The position numbers were made by a program, and so were the translations under genes. Positions 54,915-63,994 of a DNA stretch of 64,000 bases are shown piece by piece (the first letter of the stretch is position 1; the number at the start of each line of letters is the position of its first letter). The DNA comes from an uncultured Saprospiraceae bacterium (GTDB taxonomy: Bacteria > Bacteroidota > Bacteroidia > Chitinophagales > Saprospiraceae): positions 1 to 64,000 of the forward strand of contig CALGLU010000008.1 of the NCBI GenBank assembly GCA_937959275.1. Reading direction: 5' to 3'. Under the pieces are notes generated by a model, which made no database searches, was not told the origin of the DNA, and saw nothing but the letters and a program-made list of their open reading frames with translations.

Positions 54915-57359
54915 TTAAGGCTTCAATTCGCTTTTGCTCTCTTTCCCTTTATTCTTTACATAAGTTTCTAACCATTGATCCTGCTCCCATAGCAAATGAA
55001 GGATAGACTCTCGGGCAGCATAGCCATGGCTCTCTTTTGGAAACATCACTAAACGCACAGTCGCACCTAAGCCCTTGAGGGCATTGAAGTAGCGCTCAGA
55101 TTGCATGGGATAAGTACCACTATTATTGTCAGCTTCTCCATGAGTTAATAATAAAGGCGTCTTCATTTTATCAGCATGCATAAAGGGAGACATCCCATAA
55201 TAGATCTCGGGAGCTTCCCAATAATTGCGCTGCTCTGATTGAAAACCAAAGGGCGTAAGGGTTCGATTATAGGCACCTGATCTTGCAATACCCGCAGCGA
55301 ATAAATTAGAATGTGACAACAAATTAGCTGTCATAAAAGCGCCATAAGAATGGCCACCAACAGCCACGCGGTCCCGATCAATATAGCCCATCTCATCTAC
55401 AGCATCAATCGCCGCTTTGGCATTACCGACGAGCTGCTCACGAAAACTATCGTTAGGCTCTTCTTCTCCTTCACCTACGATCGGGAAGGCAGCATCATCT
55501 AGCACAGCATACCCACGCATCACCCAAAACACTGGTGAGCCGTAGTATGGATATGTAAATTCGTGTGGAGAAGAACTCACTTGAGAAGCACTACTTTTAT
55601 CTTTAAATTCTCGAGGATATGCCCACATAAACATCGGCAGCTTTTCTTTTTTGCTTTTATCATAGTTCGGAGGTAAATATAAAGTTGCTGATAAGTCTAA
55701 TCCATCATCTCTTTTGTAATGAATCACTTCTTTATGTACATCTTGAATCGCCTTAAATGGATTTTCAAAATGTGTGATTTGTTTGAGCGAGCTCGTTTTT
55801 ACATTGCGAATGAAGTAATTCGGATAGTCCGTTTTAGATTCAATGCGAGTTAGAACTTTTCCAGACTTCATGTCTAATGCAAAGGCCAACTCTTCTAAGG
55901 TGGATATGCCGTCCGCTTGATATAATCTTTGCGAGTCTCCTGTTTTAATATTATACTCATCTACAAATGGCTTTATCCCATCTTCCGTATAGCCATCGCC
56001 TAACAAGTATAAACTGTTGCCATCTCTGTGTAAGATGTCCATACCCATATCATTTTCATGAGTGACAAATGAGCCTGGGTCTGCATAACGATCTTGATAA
56101 TTACGATCTATAATGAGGCGAGGTGTTTCAGTCCCTGTGCTTGGATTAAATATATATGATTTTGTATTTCTTGTATTCCACCAATAATCAGAAGCAATTG
56201 CCAATTCATCATCACACCAATTGATACCTCTAAACCGATTCTTTGTATTTAATAAAAACCGTTTTTCGCCAGTGAATGGTGCATCTTGTTCATAAACAGC
56301 ATCTCTGAATTCGGCCTCCTGATTTGCATCTCCACCATCCAATGCTTCTGCCCAATACAACGTGGATGATCTATCTGCTCGCCATCTCAGGCTGCGAGGG
56401 CCAGTCCTCGTTGACATAAATCCTTGAGGAATATCTTCTATAAGTGGCACTTCGAGCATAACTTTGACAAGGTCGCCATTCATAGTATACACGGTACTCG
56501 TAGATGGAAATCGTCTATAAGGTACAAGATAAGAATACGGCTTATTGACCGTTGTCACGAGGACATGTGCGCCATCAGGAGAAATAGAGACACCAGAATA
56601 GATTGCTGCCTGCTTCCACTTAGTCATGGCTCCAGTTAGATTGACTTTTTGTAGTTCTGCAGTGGTCAAATTATCAAAGTTGATCTCGTCTGTTTTATTT
56701 TTAAGTAGATCCTGGTAGGTTCTGTTTTGAGCTTTTTTCCCATCATTAGATGAGATAGTAGGACCAGAAGGTAATGCGTCTTTGGAGTTTTTAATGTCTG
56801 ACCGATTCTCTGGTAAGGTTTTTAAAAGTAACTCCTCGCTTGATGTTAACCAGTAAAATGGTCTGCCCATGTTTGCATTTAAAATCGGCTCTGTCAACTT
56901 ATGCAATTGATGAGAATACATGTCGACAATCCACAACTCCACGCCTGCGGCGACTGTATTGGTAAATGCCATTTTATGTTCATCAGGAGACATTGTAAAA
57001 TTCGAAAGACGAGCTTCTGCGGGTAAGCCTTCGATCTCAGTTTCTTTTCCTGATTCAATATCAAATAATGTTGCCTTGTAATAATATCGCTGCCTACTTG
57101 AGATATTTGTTTTGGGATTAATCCGTAATCCAGCTAATCGCAATTCTGGTTCAGATAACTCTTCAATAGACTTATAAGATTTGCGATAGATTAAAACACC
57201 TTTGGTTCCTTCTGAGTTGATACGTAAAAAAGGTGGGAGTGGTGCATCTGCTAAATCGAGTATGGCCTTGTCAGGAGTCTGATAACCCATATCGATTTGA
57301 GCTTTTAAATGTGTTGTTAAAAATGTAAAAACAAATAGAGAGAACAGCAGTCGTTTCAT
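54915..57359 (-). CDS. S9 prolyl-oligopeptidase family serine peptidase, exported
   Basis: Protein of 814 residues. The ATG at 57359 starts a signal peptide (MKRLLFSLFVFTFLTTHLKA); a longer frame from 57422 adds an unrelated leader. The N-terminal ~500 residues form a beta-propeller (PDEHKMAFTNTVAAGVELWI; SISPDGAHVLVTTVNKPYSY). The C-terminal alpha/beta-hydrolase has the nucleophile in VAVGGHSYGAFMTANLLS, Asp in LLTHGEADNNSGTYPMQS and His in PKESHGYAARES. The ending and the LPMFMWAYPREFKDK segment resemble the plastid glutamyl endopeptidase branch of S9, which cuts after Glu. Periplasmic location is likely. The gene ends just right of the REP region. Confidence 0.9.
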   Translation of the reverse strand: MKRLLFSLFVFTFLTTHLKAQIDMGYQTPDKAILDLADAPLPPFLRINSEGTKGVLIYRKSYKSIEELSEPELRLAGLRINPKTNISSRQRYYYKATLFDIESGKETEIEGLPAEARLSNFTMSPDEHKMAFTNTVAAGVELWIVDMYSHQLHKLTEPILNANMGRPFYWLTSSEELLLKTLPENRSDIKNSKDALPSGPTISSNDGKKAQNRTYQDLLKNKTDEINFDNLTTAELQKVNLTGAMTKWKQAAIYSGVSISPDGAHVLVTTVNKPYSYLVPYRRFPSTSTVYTMNGDLVKVMLEVPLIEDIPQGFMSTRTGPRSLRWRADRSSTLYWAEALDGGDANQEAEFRDAVYEQDAPFTGEKRFLLNTKNRFRGINWCDDELAIASDYWWNTRNTKSYIFNPSTGTETPRLIIDRNYQDRYADPGSFVTHENDMGMDILHRDGNSLYLLGDGYTEDGIKPFVDEYNIKTGDSQRLYQADGISTLEELAFALDMKSGKVLTRIESKTDYPNYFIRNVKTSSLKQITHFENPFKAIQDVHKEVIHYKRDDGLDLSATLYLPPNYDKSKKEKLPMFMWAYPREFKDKSSASQVSSSPHEFTYPYYGSPVFWVMRGYAVLDDAAFPIVGEGEEEPNDSFREQLVGNAKAAIDAVDEMGYIDRDRVAVGGHSYGAFMTANLLSHSNLFAAGIARSGAYNRTLTPFGFQSEQRNYWEAPEIYYGMSPFMHADKMKTPLLLTHGEADNNSGTYPMQSERYFNALKGLGATVRLVMFPKESHGYAARESILHLLWEQDQWLETYVKNKGKESKSELKP

Positions 57360-57442
57360 GAAAAGAGGTTTGTTGTGTACAATAAATATAAGAATTTGAA
57401 AATAGATGGCTAAAACTAGCATAGGATAGTGTCTTTTCTAAA

Positions 57443-57908
57443 AAGAAACCCAAGCCGCTGTTGGTCTCTGAACCAACGGCATTGACCACTGTCATCATTC
57501 TATGGACTATCGACAATTGACTATCGACTTACAAAAGAACTCATTGGATCAGAGTCCAACGAGGCATTTTTTGTATAATTCAAAAAGAACCCAAGCCGCT
57601 GTTGGTCTCCGAACCAACGGCATTGACCACTGTCATCATTCTATGAACTATCGACAATTGACTATCGACTTACAAAAGAACTCATTGGATCGGAGTCCAA
57701 CGAGGGCATGTTTTTATAATTTAAAAAGAACCCAAACCGCTGTTGGTCTCTGAACCAACGGCATTGTCCACTGTCATCATTCTATGGACTATCGACAATT
57801 GACTATCGACTTACAAAAGAACTCATTGGATCGGAGTCCAACGAGGGCATCTTTTGTATAATTCAAAAAGAACCCAAGCCGCTGTTGGTCTCCGAACCAA
57901 CGGCATTG
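57443..57908 (+). repeat. Tandem repeat, unit about 141 bp, 3.2 copies
   Basis: Units start at 57451, 57592 and 57733 with a partial fourth at 57875 (spacing 141-142 bp). Each has CCGCTGTTGGTCTC(C/T)GAACC, forming a perfect hairpin GTTGGT...ACCAAC, then ACTGTCATCATTCTATG, CTATCGACAATTGACTATCG and CAACGAGGGCAT. A single reverse copy lies at 21267-21346. Short frames over the array are repetitive and not genes. Confidence 0.88.
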
Positions 57909-58031
57909 TACCCTATTAAATCTCATTGGATATCCGAATGGTTTGATAATCTTAAAATGCTTATCTGAAAAAGTAAACTCTGTAAGCTTTCTGAAACAAC
58001 ACTTTTGAGATAGATCTCCATTGTCTACATT

Positions 58032-58161
58032 TGTAGTGCTACTATCAATTGTCTGTAGAGTGATTTTAACAGTTCTAATGCAGAATGTTCGCATCTTTGA
58101 TATGCAGTTTAAAGGTGTTAATTATTAAAGAGGTCATTCAAGATATTGAGTGACCTTTTTT
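58032..58161 (+). ncRNA. Candidate small RNA, copy 1 of 3 (ends in terminator hairpin)
   Basis: A conserved ~130-nt segment: TGTAGTGCTACTATCAATTG, GATTTTAACAGTTCTAA, GCATCTTTGATATGCAG, AAAGGTGTTAATTATTAAAG and a final hairpin GGTCATTCAA-gata-TTGAGTGACC followed by TTTTTT (58131-58161). It recurs twice downstream at a 264-bp period. A start near the CATCTTTG box would give a short transcript of about 60 nt. Whether it is transcribed is not known. Confidence 0.35.
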
Positions 58162-58294
58162 CATACCCCATTCTGAAGACATATAGTTTTACCCAACATA
58201 GTTTGTAAGCCTAAGCCTAAATATGCTCAAGATCCCTGTGAGAGATGCTAAGTTTTGAATAAGATGGAAGTCTAAATATGGGATGTCTCCTTTT

Positions 58295-58423
58295 TGTAGT
58301 GGTGGTATCATTTGTCTGTAGACTGAATTTAACAGTTCTAATTCAAAATCAATGCATCTTTACATCGCAGTTAAAGGTGTTAATTATTAATGAGGTCATT
58401 CAAGAAATTGAATGGCCTTTTTT
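58295..58423 (+). ncRNA. Candidate small RNA, copy 2 of 3
   Basis: Second copy of the same segment. The end is GGTCATTCAA-gaaa-TTGAATGGCC followed by TTTTTT (hairpin 58394-58423). Compared with copy 1, the right arm differs but still pairs (one G-U). The CATCTTTG box is degenerate here (CATCTTTA). Confidence 0.32.
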
Positions 58424-58559
58424 CATTCACCATTTTAAGAACATGCAGGTTTACTCAACATGGCTTTTGTAAGCAAAACCTAGAAATGCTTATCGGTTCC
58501 AGTGACAAATGGAGATTTATTGAATGATATGAAAGTATGCATGTTGACTGTCTACATTT

Positions 58560-58688
58560 TGTAGTGTTGCTATCAATTGTCTGTAGACTGATTTTAACAG
58601 TTCTAAGTTTAAATCAATACATCTTTGTTATGCAGTTAAAGGTGTTAATTATTAAAGAGGTCATTCAAGAAATTGGGTGGCCTTTTTT
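58560..58688 (+). ncRNA. Candidate small RNA, copy 3 of 3
   Basis: Third copy, TGTAGTGTTGCTATCAATTG to GGTCATTCAA-gaaa-TTGGGTGGCC followed by TTTTTT (hairpin 58659-58688). The right arm carries extra A-to-G changes, yet all ten pairs remain possible through G-U wobbles. The rest of 57909-58730 is diverged repeat DNA with no gene. The 264-bp unit includes a second conserved half between copies. Confidence 0.35.
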
Positions 58689-58730
58689 AATTGGATGTCT
58701 TCCCACGTGTTTTATGGCTCTGATGTCAAG

Positions 58731-59672
58731 TTATCTTTTTAGGTGATTATGTATCTCTGACATGGTTTCCCAGAAATCTGCTTTCATATCTTCCACCTCA
58801 ATAGAGGTATATGCTTCAATATACCGTTTTGTGTTTTCTGGAGGCGTGGTGAATGTTTCTTTGACAGCCAAGTGGGGATGGATGAGCGCTTCTATGATTG
58901 CTAAATCCCACATGATCCATTGTTCTTTTTGAGGATCCTCATTGGTCCACCAGCGGTCGAAAGTCTCCCAACGATTTATCATGTAGTTAGCGAGATCATT
59001 CTTATCGGTTAGATAGAGGTCTACCTCATTTTTATCAAATACCAGATGTTGACAGGTCGTAGCTGTCATTACATTAAAGTCTAGCCCTTCTGTATCGAGG
59101 AGCACGTCGACAGCTATCGTATCATTGCCTGAATTGAATTCTTTTTTGTCATATGTGTTCGTTTCTACATCATGCCAAAAGCCTATGTAGTGAACAGAGA
59201 GCCTGGGTATGATACTTGGTTCTTGGATAATGGCTGAAGCGACATTTGTGCATGAACCTAAAATGGCGATATGCAAGGTTTCAGCATCATTCAGTTGCTG
59301 AGCTTGTTCAATAATAAATTGTGAAGCTTGAGATGGAGCTGGTAGATTGGCAGCTGACATTGCATAATTACTACCAATGGGCAAGGGAATATGAGGACGA
59401 TCCATCATTCGAATAATATCACGGTTCATGGCTTGACTTTCAAGAACTGATGTGTCTGAGGCCAAAGGGGATGTATGGAATTGTGCAGAAGTAATGCCTA
59501 TGAGATTGATAGAAGGCTCAGCAATGGCTCTCACGATCGCATATAAGTCATCAACTTCATTTGCAGTGTCTGCATCTATGATTAATTTTAATCGAGTGTC
59601 TGTTGGGGTAGGAGAGGAACAGCTTAAGCTGCATATAACAAAGCCGAAAATTAGAAAGAGATATTTATTCAC
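58731..59672 (-). CDS. Nucleoside-hydrolase-like lipoprotein
   Basis: Protein of 313 residues. The N-terminus has a lipobox (LFGFVICSLSC-type, Cys18), so it is probably lipid-anchored. The inosine-uridine nucleoside hydrolase fold is indicated by the acidic IIDADTANEVDDLYA (Asp33, Asp41, Asp42), a calcium-binding motif with a two-residue insertion relative to the classical DxDxxxDD, and by HIAILGSCTNVASAIIQEP and IMWDLAIIEAL. It would release ribose from nucleosides or a related N-glycosidic substrate. Its terminal sequence is intact. The 264-bp repeats lie beyond its stop codon. Confidence 0.85.
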   Translation of the reverse strand: MNKYLFLIFGFVICSLSCSSPTPTDTRLKLIIDADTANEVDDLYAIVRAIAEPSINLIGITSAQFHTSPLASDTSVLESQAMNRDIIRMMDRPHIPLPIGSNYAMSAANLPAPSQASQFIIEQAQQLNDAETLHIAILGSCTNVASAIIQEPSIIPRLSVHYIGFWHDVETNTYDKKEFNSGNDTIAVDVLLDTEGLDFNVMTATTCQHLVFDKNEVDLYLTDKNDLANYMINRWETFDRWWTNEDPQKEQWIMWDLAIIEALIHPHLAVKETFTTPPENTKRYIEAYTSIEVEDMKADFWETMSEIHNHLKR

Positions 59673-59702
59673 AGTGCAAATATAAGAGAGTCAAACTAGT
59701 GT

Positions 59703-59766
59703 CTCAAGCACTAAATAAATGGCCGGAAAATAACAATTTAATATGGCTAGATATTTAGTTCTTGAG
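59703..59766. repeat. Inverted repeat between the nucleoside hydrolase and ompH genes
   Basis: CTCAAGCACTAAATA (59703-59717) pairs with TATTTAGTTCTTGAG (59752-59766) with one mismatch, across a 34-base loop. It lies upstream of the nucleoside hydrolase start. It may be a regulatory or transposon remnant; function unknown. Confidence 0.45.
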
Positions 59767-59780
59767 GCACTAACCATAAT

Positions 59781-59815
59781 AAAAAGAGGTCTGCATGAAT
59801 TAACATACAGACCTC
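59781..59815 (-). terminator. Intrinsic terminator after ompH
   Basis: GAGGTCTGCATG (59786-59797) and CATACAGACCTC (59804-59815) pair over 12 bp with one mismatch around a 6-base loop. On the minus strand the stem is followed by TTTTTATT. It lies 23 bp beyond the ompH stop and ends the bamA-ompH transcript. Confidence 0.82.
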
Positions 59816-59837
59816 GTTTATTTTAAAAGGATGTGGC

Positions 59838-60362
59838 TTACATGCCTAACCTACTTTTTACTTCATTCATAAGATCTTCTGATTCATCAACAAACAACAG
59901 ACCTCCTGTGCTCGTGTCAAAAATCATAGTATAGCCTTTTTCCTTACCTACTTGATCTACAATGTTTTTGACTTTTTCTAGAATTGGGGATAACAACTCT
60001 TCTCTTTTCTGAGCAATCTTATTGCTGACTTCAACTTCGTAGTCTTGAATTTTCTTTTGCTCTGCAGCTAGTTCAGATTCTTTCTGTTGGACTTGAACTG
60101 GAGAAAATTCGCCGCTTTGGGCTTCTTGAGCATATTTTTGATATTTCTGCTCAAATGTTTTTACCATCTCCTCACCTTTGGTGACCATCTGTTTTTGAAA
60201 TGTTACAATTTCTGCATCAGCTGCTTTGACTTCCGTCAATTCTGCTAAGAGTTGTGCTGAATTCAAATAGCCAAATTTTTGCGCTGACATTGAACAGATC
60301 GCAAATAAGCTAAGTAGTAGTGATATTCCGAGATTCTTTTTAAAATTCATGTTATTTGTCAT
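59838..60362 (-). CDS. skp: OmpH/Skp-family periplasmic chaperone
   Basis: Protein of 174 residues with a Sec signal (FKKNLGISLLLSLFAICSMSA). The mature part is a long helical coiled-coil hairpin (ADAEIVTFQKQMVTKGEEMV; VQQKESELAAEQKKIQDYEV) with the KFGYLNSAQLLAEL start and KGYTMIFDTSTGGLLFVDES end typical of Skp. It carries unfolded outer-membrane proteins across the periplasm to BamA. Start MTNNMNFKK could also be the second methionine (60350). It follows bamA by 112 bp on the minus strand, the usual order in Bacteroidota. Confidence 0.92.
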   Translation of the reverse strand: MTNNMNFKKNLGISLLLSLFAICSMSAQKFGYLNSAQLLAELTEVKAADAEIVTFQKQMVTKGEEMVKTFEQKYQKYAQEAQSGEFSPVQVQQKESELAAEQKKIQDYEVEVSNKIAQKREELLSPILEKVKNIVDQVGKEKGYTMIFDTSTGGLLFVDESEDLMNEVKSRLGM

Positions 60363-60474
60363 TTACTATTGAGACGCAAATGTAGCTTTATTGAATCCAA
60401 TCATTTACTTTTTAACGAAAGATTAGTACAATTTGGACCTTGATTATAAGAAAATGTTGTCGAAATGGGCGTGC

Positions 60475-63105
60475 TTAATCTGGTTCGAAGCCTAAGACAA
60501 TGCTAAACTTGCCAAAGCCTGGAAAATTTGGAGCATTTGGATCCTTGTCAATCCCAAAACCATAATCAAAGCCCAGTAGGCCAAACATAGGTAAGAAGAC
60601 TCTAACTCCACCACCAACACTTCGTTGGAGGTCAAAAGGGTTGTAATCATTAAACCGATCCCAAACATTACCTCCTTGTGCAAATACCAAGGCATAAATA
60701 GTGGATGACGGATTCAAACTCAATGGATATCTCAATTCGACTGTAAACTTATTAAAGATTGTACCTCCATCAAGTCTGACATTATTATTTGACCCTGAAC
60801 CATTTCCATCAAATTCGTTTGTTTCATATCCTCGGGCAGCTATAATAGTCGAACCTGTAATTCCTGTATTTTGATTGGACAAGCCATCTCCTCCATATAC
60901 AAATCGCTCAAAGGGCACAATGCCTATGTCGTCATTATATGAGCCAAGGAATCCCATTTTGGATGATGCAGCCATGACCAACTTATCTGTAAAGTTGAAA
61001 TACCATTCAGTATCAAATCTCCACTTGTGGTATTCAAGGAATAAGAATTTGTTAGAATCTTCAATTTGCTTGATAAACGAAGCCTCACTCGTCGGATCAT
61101 CAAGACCTCCATCTGATAACTGATTTCTTACACCTCTTCCCAGATTCTCTTGAAAAATGGCTTCTGCTCTTTCTGCATCAGACAAAATCCAAAAATTATC
61201 AGACCTAAATAAGGAATATGGTGGTGTCACTTGCATGGATAAGGATATGCTTGACCCTCTTCTCGGATATAATTGATTATCAATACTTCTACGACTAAAG
61301 GTCTGGTTGATGTTGAAATTTCTAAAACTACCTTGATTGATACCAATACCAGCCTCAAAGTCATCCAATTTGATCCGCTCTAAATTTAATACAGTATTAG
61401 AAACGAAGAAATCATCCGGCCATTTGATCTGTGAGCCGAGGCCGATAAAGAACCTTGAGATGCCTAACTTACCAGCATTGAATGTAGATTGATCATAAGT
61501 CGAGGCAGCAAATCCAAGAGTGAAACTCCGCGGACGCTCTCCACCCAACCAAGGCTCTGTAAACGAAGCGTTGTATGATCTAAAGAATCGACTATTTGAT
61601 TGGAGTCTTACCGATACTCGCTGGCCATCTCCTTGTGGTAAAGGATTCCACGTGCTGCGATCTCTAATGTTTTGAATAGAAAAATTATTAAAGGTAACAC
61701 CAAGTGTACCTATCAATCCACTAAATCCTCCATAACCAGCAGATAACTCTAATTGATCAGACGGTGTCTCTTCGACAGTATAGACGATATCAACTGTCCC
61801 TCTTTGTGGATTAACAGGTGTCTGTATGTCAAGGCTTTCTGGATTAAAGTATCCAAGATTGATTAATTGACGCTGTGATCGAATGATATCAGATCGACTA
61901 AATTTTTCTCCTGGTTTTGTTCTTAATTCTCTTCGAATCACATGCTCATTTGTTCTGTCATTCCCTTTGATAATCACATTGTCTATGGATGCTTGTGAGC
62001 CTTCAGATATTCTCATTTCTATATCAATAGAATCTCTGAAAATAGATGTTTCTACTGGCTTCACGTCAAAAAATAGATATCCTTGGTCAAGGTATAAAGA
62101 AGAAATATCTCTACCATCGTCTTGACTAAAGCTCAATCTTTTTTGCAAGAGCTCTTCATTATATATCTCACCTTTTACAATGCCTAAGACTGCATCTAAC
62201 TGATCGTCTGAATAAATGGTATTTCCTTTCCAAATGATGTTTCGATAGTAATATTGATTGCCCTCATCTAAGGTCAAAGCCATCATCACTTTTCCTTCAT
62301 CATTTCTCCATATCGAATCATTTGCAATAACAGCATCTCTAAATCCAAGCTTATTATAATGTGCTATAATTTTATTCTTATCCTCCTTAAAATCTTCAGC
62401 GATGAACTTTGATTTTTTTAGAAATGTTCCTTTCCGCTTAGTGCCTTTCATCAGTTTGCGAAGCTTCTTTTCCTTCACATTGGTATTCCCTTTAAAGGCA
62501 ATATCTTCAATTTTAACTCGATCATTTTTGTTGACTTTAAACAGGAGCTTTACAGCATTTGCTTTTTTATCATCAACTACTTCTTGAATCACGACATCGG
62601 CATCTAAGAATCCCTTTTCTATATAATGTTCTTCAATTTTTGTTTTGGCAAGTTCTTTTTTGTTGATCGTAATAATGCTTCCTTTGGTAATAATACCATC
62701 CACGATTTCACCTAAATCTTCAAATTTGGTTTTCTTAATACCAGAAAAGGAATAACTAGACATGGCTGGACTCTCAATCAAGCGAATCTTTAAGAAGACA
62801 ACATCAGCAACTATACTATCTTGTAGGATTTCGACATTTTTAAACAATCCGAGTCGATACAGACCCTTAAGACCAAGACTAATTTGTTCACTAGGCAGCG
62901 TAATTTTTTTGCCTTCTCGCATTTTTGCGATTGATTTAATCGCATTTATATCCCTACTACCAGCTCCTTCTACGACGACAGCGCCAATTTCATAAACCTT
63001 TGGCTCTTGATTGTAATCAAAGAAAAGATCTTCTTGAGCACTCAATTGCGGGATTATAGCCGTTATGAAGCTACAAAGACAAACTATTTTAACAAATTGG
63101 TACAT
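60475..63105 (-). CDS. bamA: Outer membrane assembly factor BamA
   Basis: Protein of 876 residues, the core of the machine that folds beta-barrel proteins into the outer membrane. A signal peptide (FVKIVCLCSFITAIIPQLSA) is followed by five POTRA domains, visible from repeated patterns such as SIAKMREGKKITLPSEQISL, VKIEDIAFKGNTNVKEKKLR and YYRNIIWKGNTIYSDDQLDA. The C-terminal barrel contains FNNFSIQNIRDRSTWNPLPQ, YPRRGSSISLSM and VRLDGGTIFNKFTVELRYPL, with a terminal strand (GKFSIVLGFEPD). The gene lies between uppS and ompH; the window shows no DUF6089-type gene between uppS and bamA, only 121 bp. Confidence 0.95.
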   Translation of the reverse strand: MYQFVKIVCLCSFITAIIPQLSAQEDLFFDYNQEPKVYEIGAVVVEGAGSRDINAIKSIAKMREGKKITLPSEQISLGLKGLYRLGLFKNVEILQDSIVADVVFLKIRLIESPAMSSYSFSGIKKTKFEDLGEIVDGIITKGSIITINKKELAKTKIEEHYIEKGFLDADVVIQEVVDDKKANAVKLLFKVNKNDRVKIEDIAFKGNTNVKEKKLRKLMKGTKRKGTFLKKSKFIAEDFKEDKNKIIAHYNKLGFRDAVIANDSIWRNDEGKVMMALTLDEGNQYYYRNIIWKGNTIYSDDQLDAVLGIVKGEIYNEELLQKRLSFSQDDGRDISSLYLDQGYLFFDVKPVETSIFRDSIDIEMRISEGSQASIDNVIIKGNDRTNEHVIRRELRTKPGEKFSRSDIIRSQRQLINLGYFNPESLDIQTPVNPQRGTVDIVYTVEETPSDQLELSAGYGGFSGLIGTLGVTFNNFSIQNIRDRSTWNPLPQGDGQRVSVRLQSNSRFFRSYNASFTEPWLGGERPRSFTLGFAASTYDQSTFNAGKLGISRFFIGLGSQIKWPDDFFVSNTVLNLERIKLDDFEAGIGINQGSFRNFNINQTFSRRSIDNQLYPRRGSSISLSMQVTPPYSLFRSDNFWILSDAERAEAIFQENLGRGVRNQLSDGGLDDPTSEASFIKQIEDSNKFLFLEYHKWRFDTEWYFNFTDKLVMAASSKMGFLGSYNDDIGIVPFERFVYGGDGLSNQNTGITGSTIIAARGYETNEFDGNGSGSNNNVRLDGGTIFNKFTVELRYPLSLNPSSTIYALVFAQGGNVWDRFNDYNPFDLQRSVGGGVRVFLPMFGLLGFDYGFGIDKDPNAPNFPGFGKFSIVLGFEPD

Positions 63106-63226
63106 GAGATAAATCTTTAAAGATCAGCCGTTTCCAAAACGCAAACATAAGTTTATCGCTGCGGCTATTCTATTTTTTAACGAAGCTTTAACCCCGATTT
63201 TTTTGGTGTTTGAGATCAACATTCAT

Positions 63227-63994
63227 CTATACAAGCTGTTCACTAGTTTTACCAAAACGTCTTTCTCTACTCTGATAGTCTACTATTGCCTCATATAAGT
63301 GCTCTCTTTCAAAATCTGGCCAGAAGACTTGAGTGAAATAGAGCTCTGCATATGCGATTTGCCAAAGCAAGTAATTACTGATCCGCTGCTCGCCACTCGT
63401 CCGAATTAAAAGCTCAGGATCTGGATAAGCTGCAGTTTCTAAGTAGCTAGAGAATGTATCTTCTGATAAAGTAGAGATATCCACGTTGCCTAATTTCGCA
63501 TCTTCTGCAATTGCTTGTGCAGCTCTCGTAATTTCTACCCTTGATGAATAATTCAATGCTAAAACTAAGGTCATTCTACTGTTGGACTTAGTTCGTTCGA
63601 TACCTTTTAATAAAGCATTGTATGTTGACCTAGGCAACTGACTAATATTACCTATTGCCTCTAATTTGATGTCGTTTTTAGTTAGCGTTGCCATTTCTTT
63701 TGTGAGCGTATCTACAAGTAACCCCATGAGGGCACTGACTTCAAGCTTTGGTCTGTTCCAGTTTTCCTGTGAGAATGCATAGAGCGTGAGGTATTTCACA
63801 CCCAATTCTGCGCAGGCTTCGGTTACCTCTCTTACTGCTTTAACGCCATTTCTGTGACCAAAAACCCTCGGTTTGTTTTGATGTTTTGCCCATCGGCCAT
63901 TGCCATCCATGATCACTGCTATGTGCTCTGGTAATCTTTCTAAATCAATCTTTTCTTGTAGATTTTTAATGATCTCTGCTATTTTGAACCACAA
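63227..63994 (-). CDS. uppS: Isoprenyl (undecaprenyl diphosphate) transferase
   Basis: Cis-prenyltransferase of 255 residues making undecaprenyl diphosphate, the lipid carrier for peptidoglycan and surface polymers. Signature blocks are LPEHIAVIMDGNGRWAKHQN (Asp of the MDGNGRW motif), RVFGHRNGVKAVREV, YLTLYAFSQENWNRPKLEVS, and PDPELLIRTSGEQRISNYLL near the C-terminus, with LYFTQVFWPDF. The start is uncertain: TTG at 63994 gives MWFKIAEIIKNL; further upstream lies outside the window. The N-terminus is long before the core, so the true start may be slightly different. It probably begins the operon with bamA and ompH. Confidence 0.93.
   Translation of the reverse strand: MWFKIAEIIKNLQEKIDLERLPEHIAVIMDGNGRWAKHQNKPRVFGHRNGVKAVREVTEACAELGVKYLTLYAFSQENWNRPKLEVSALMGLLVDTLTKEMATLTKNDIKLEAIGNISQLPRSTYNALLKGIERTKSNSRMTLVLALNYSSRVEITRAAQAIAEDAKLGNVDISTLSEDTFSSYLETAAYPDPELLIRTSGEQRISNYLLWQIAYAELYFTQVFWPDFEREHLYEAIVDYQSRERRFGKTSEQLV

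Noticed and set aside
57502-57753. Plus-strand frame over the 141-bp tandem repeat
   Set aside because: The sequence is periodic repeat DNA (141 is divisible by three) with no protein features.
54250-57908. CRISPR array as an explanation for the tandem repeats
   Set aside because: Units are contiguous with no unique spacers of equal size, and there are no cas genes in the window.
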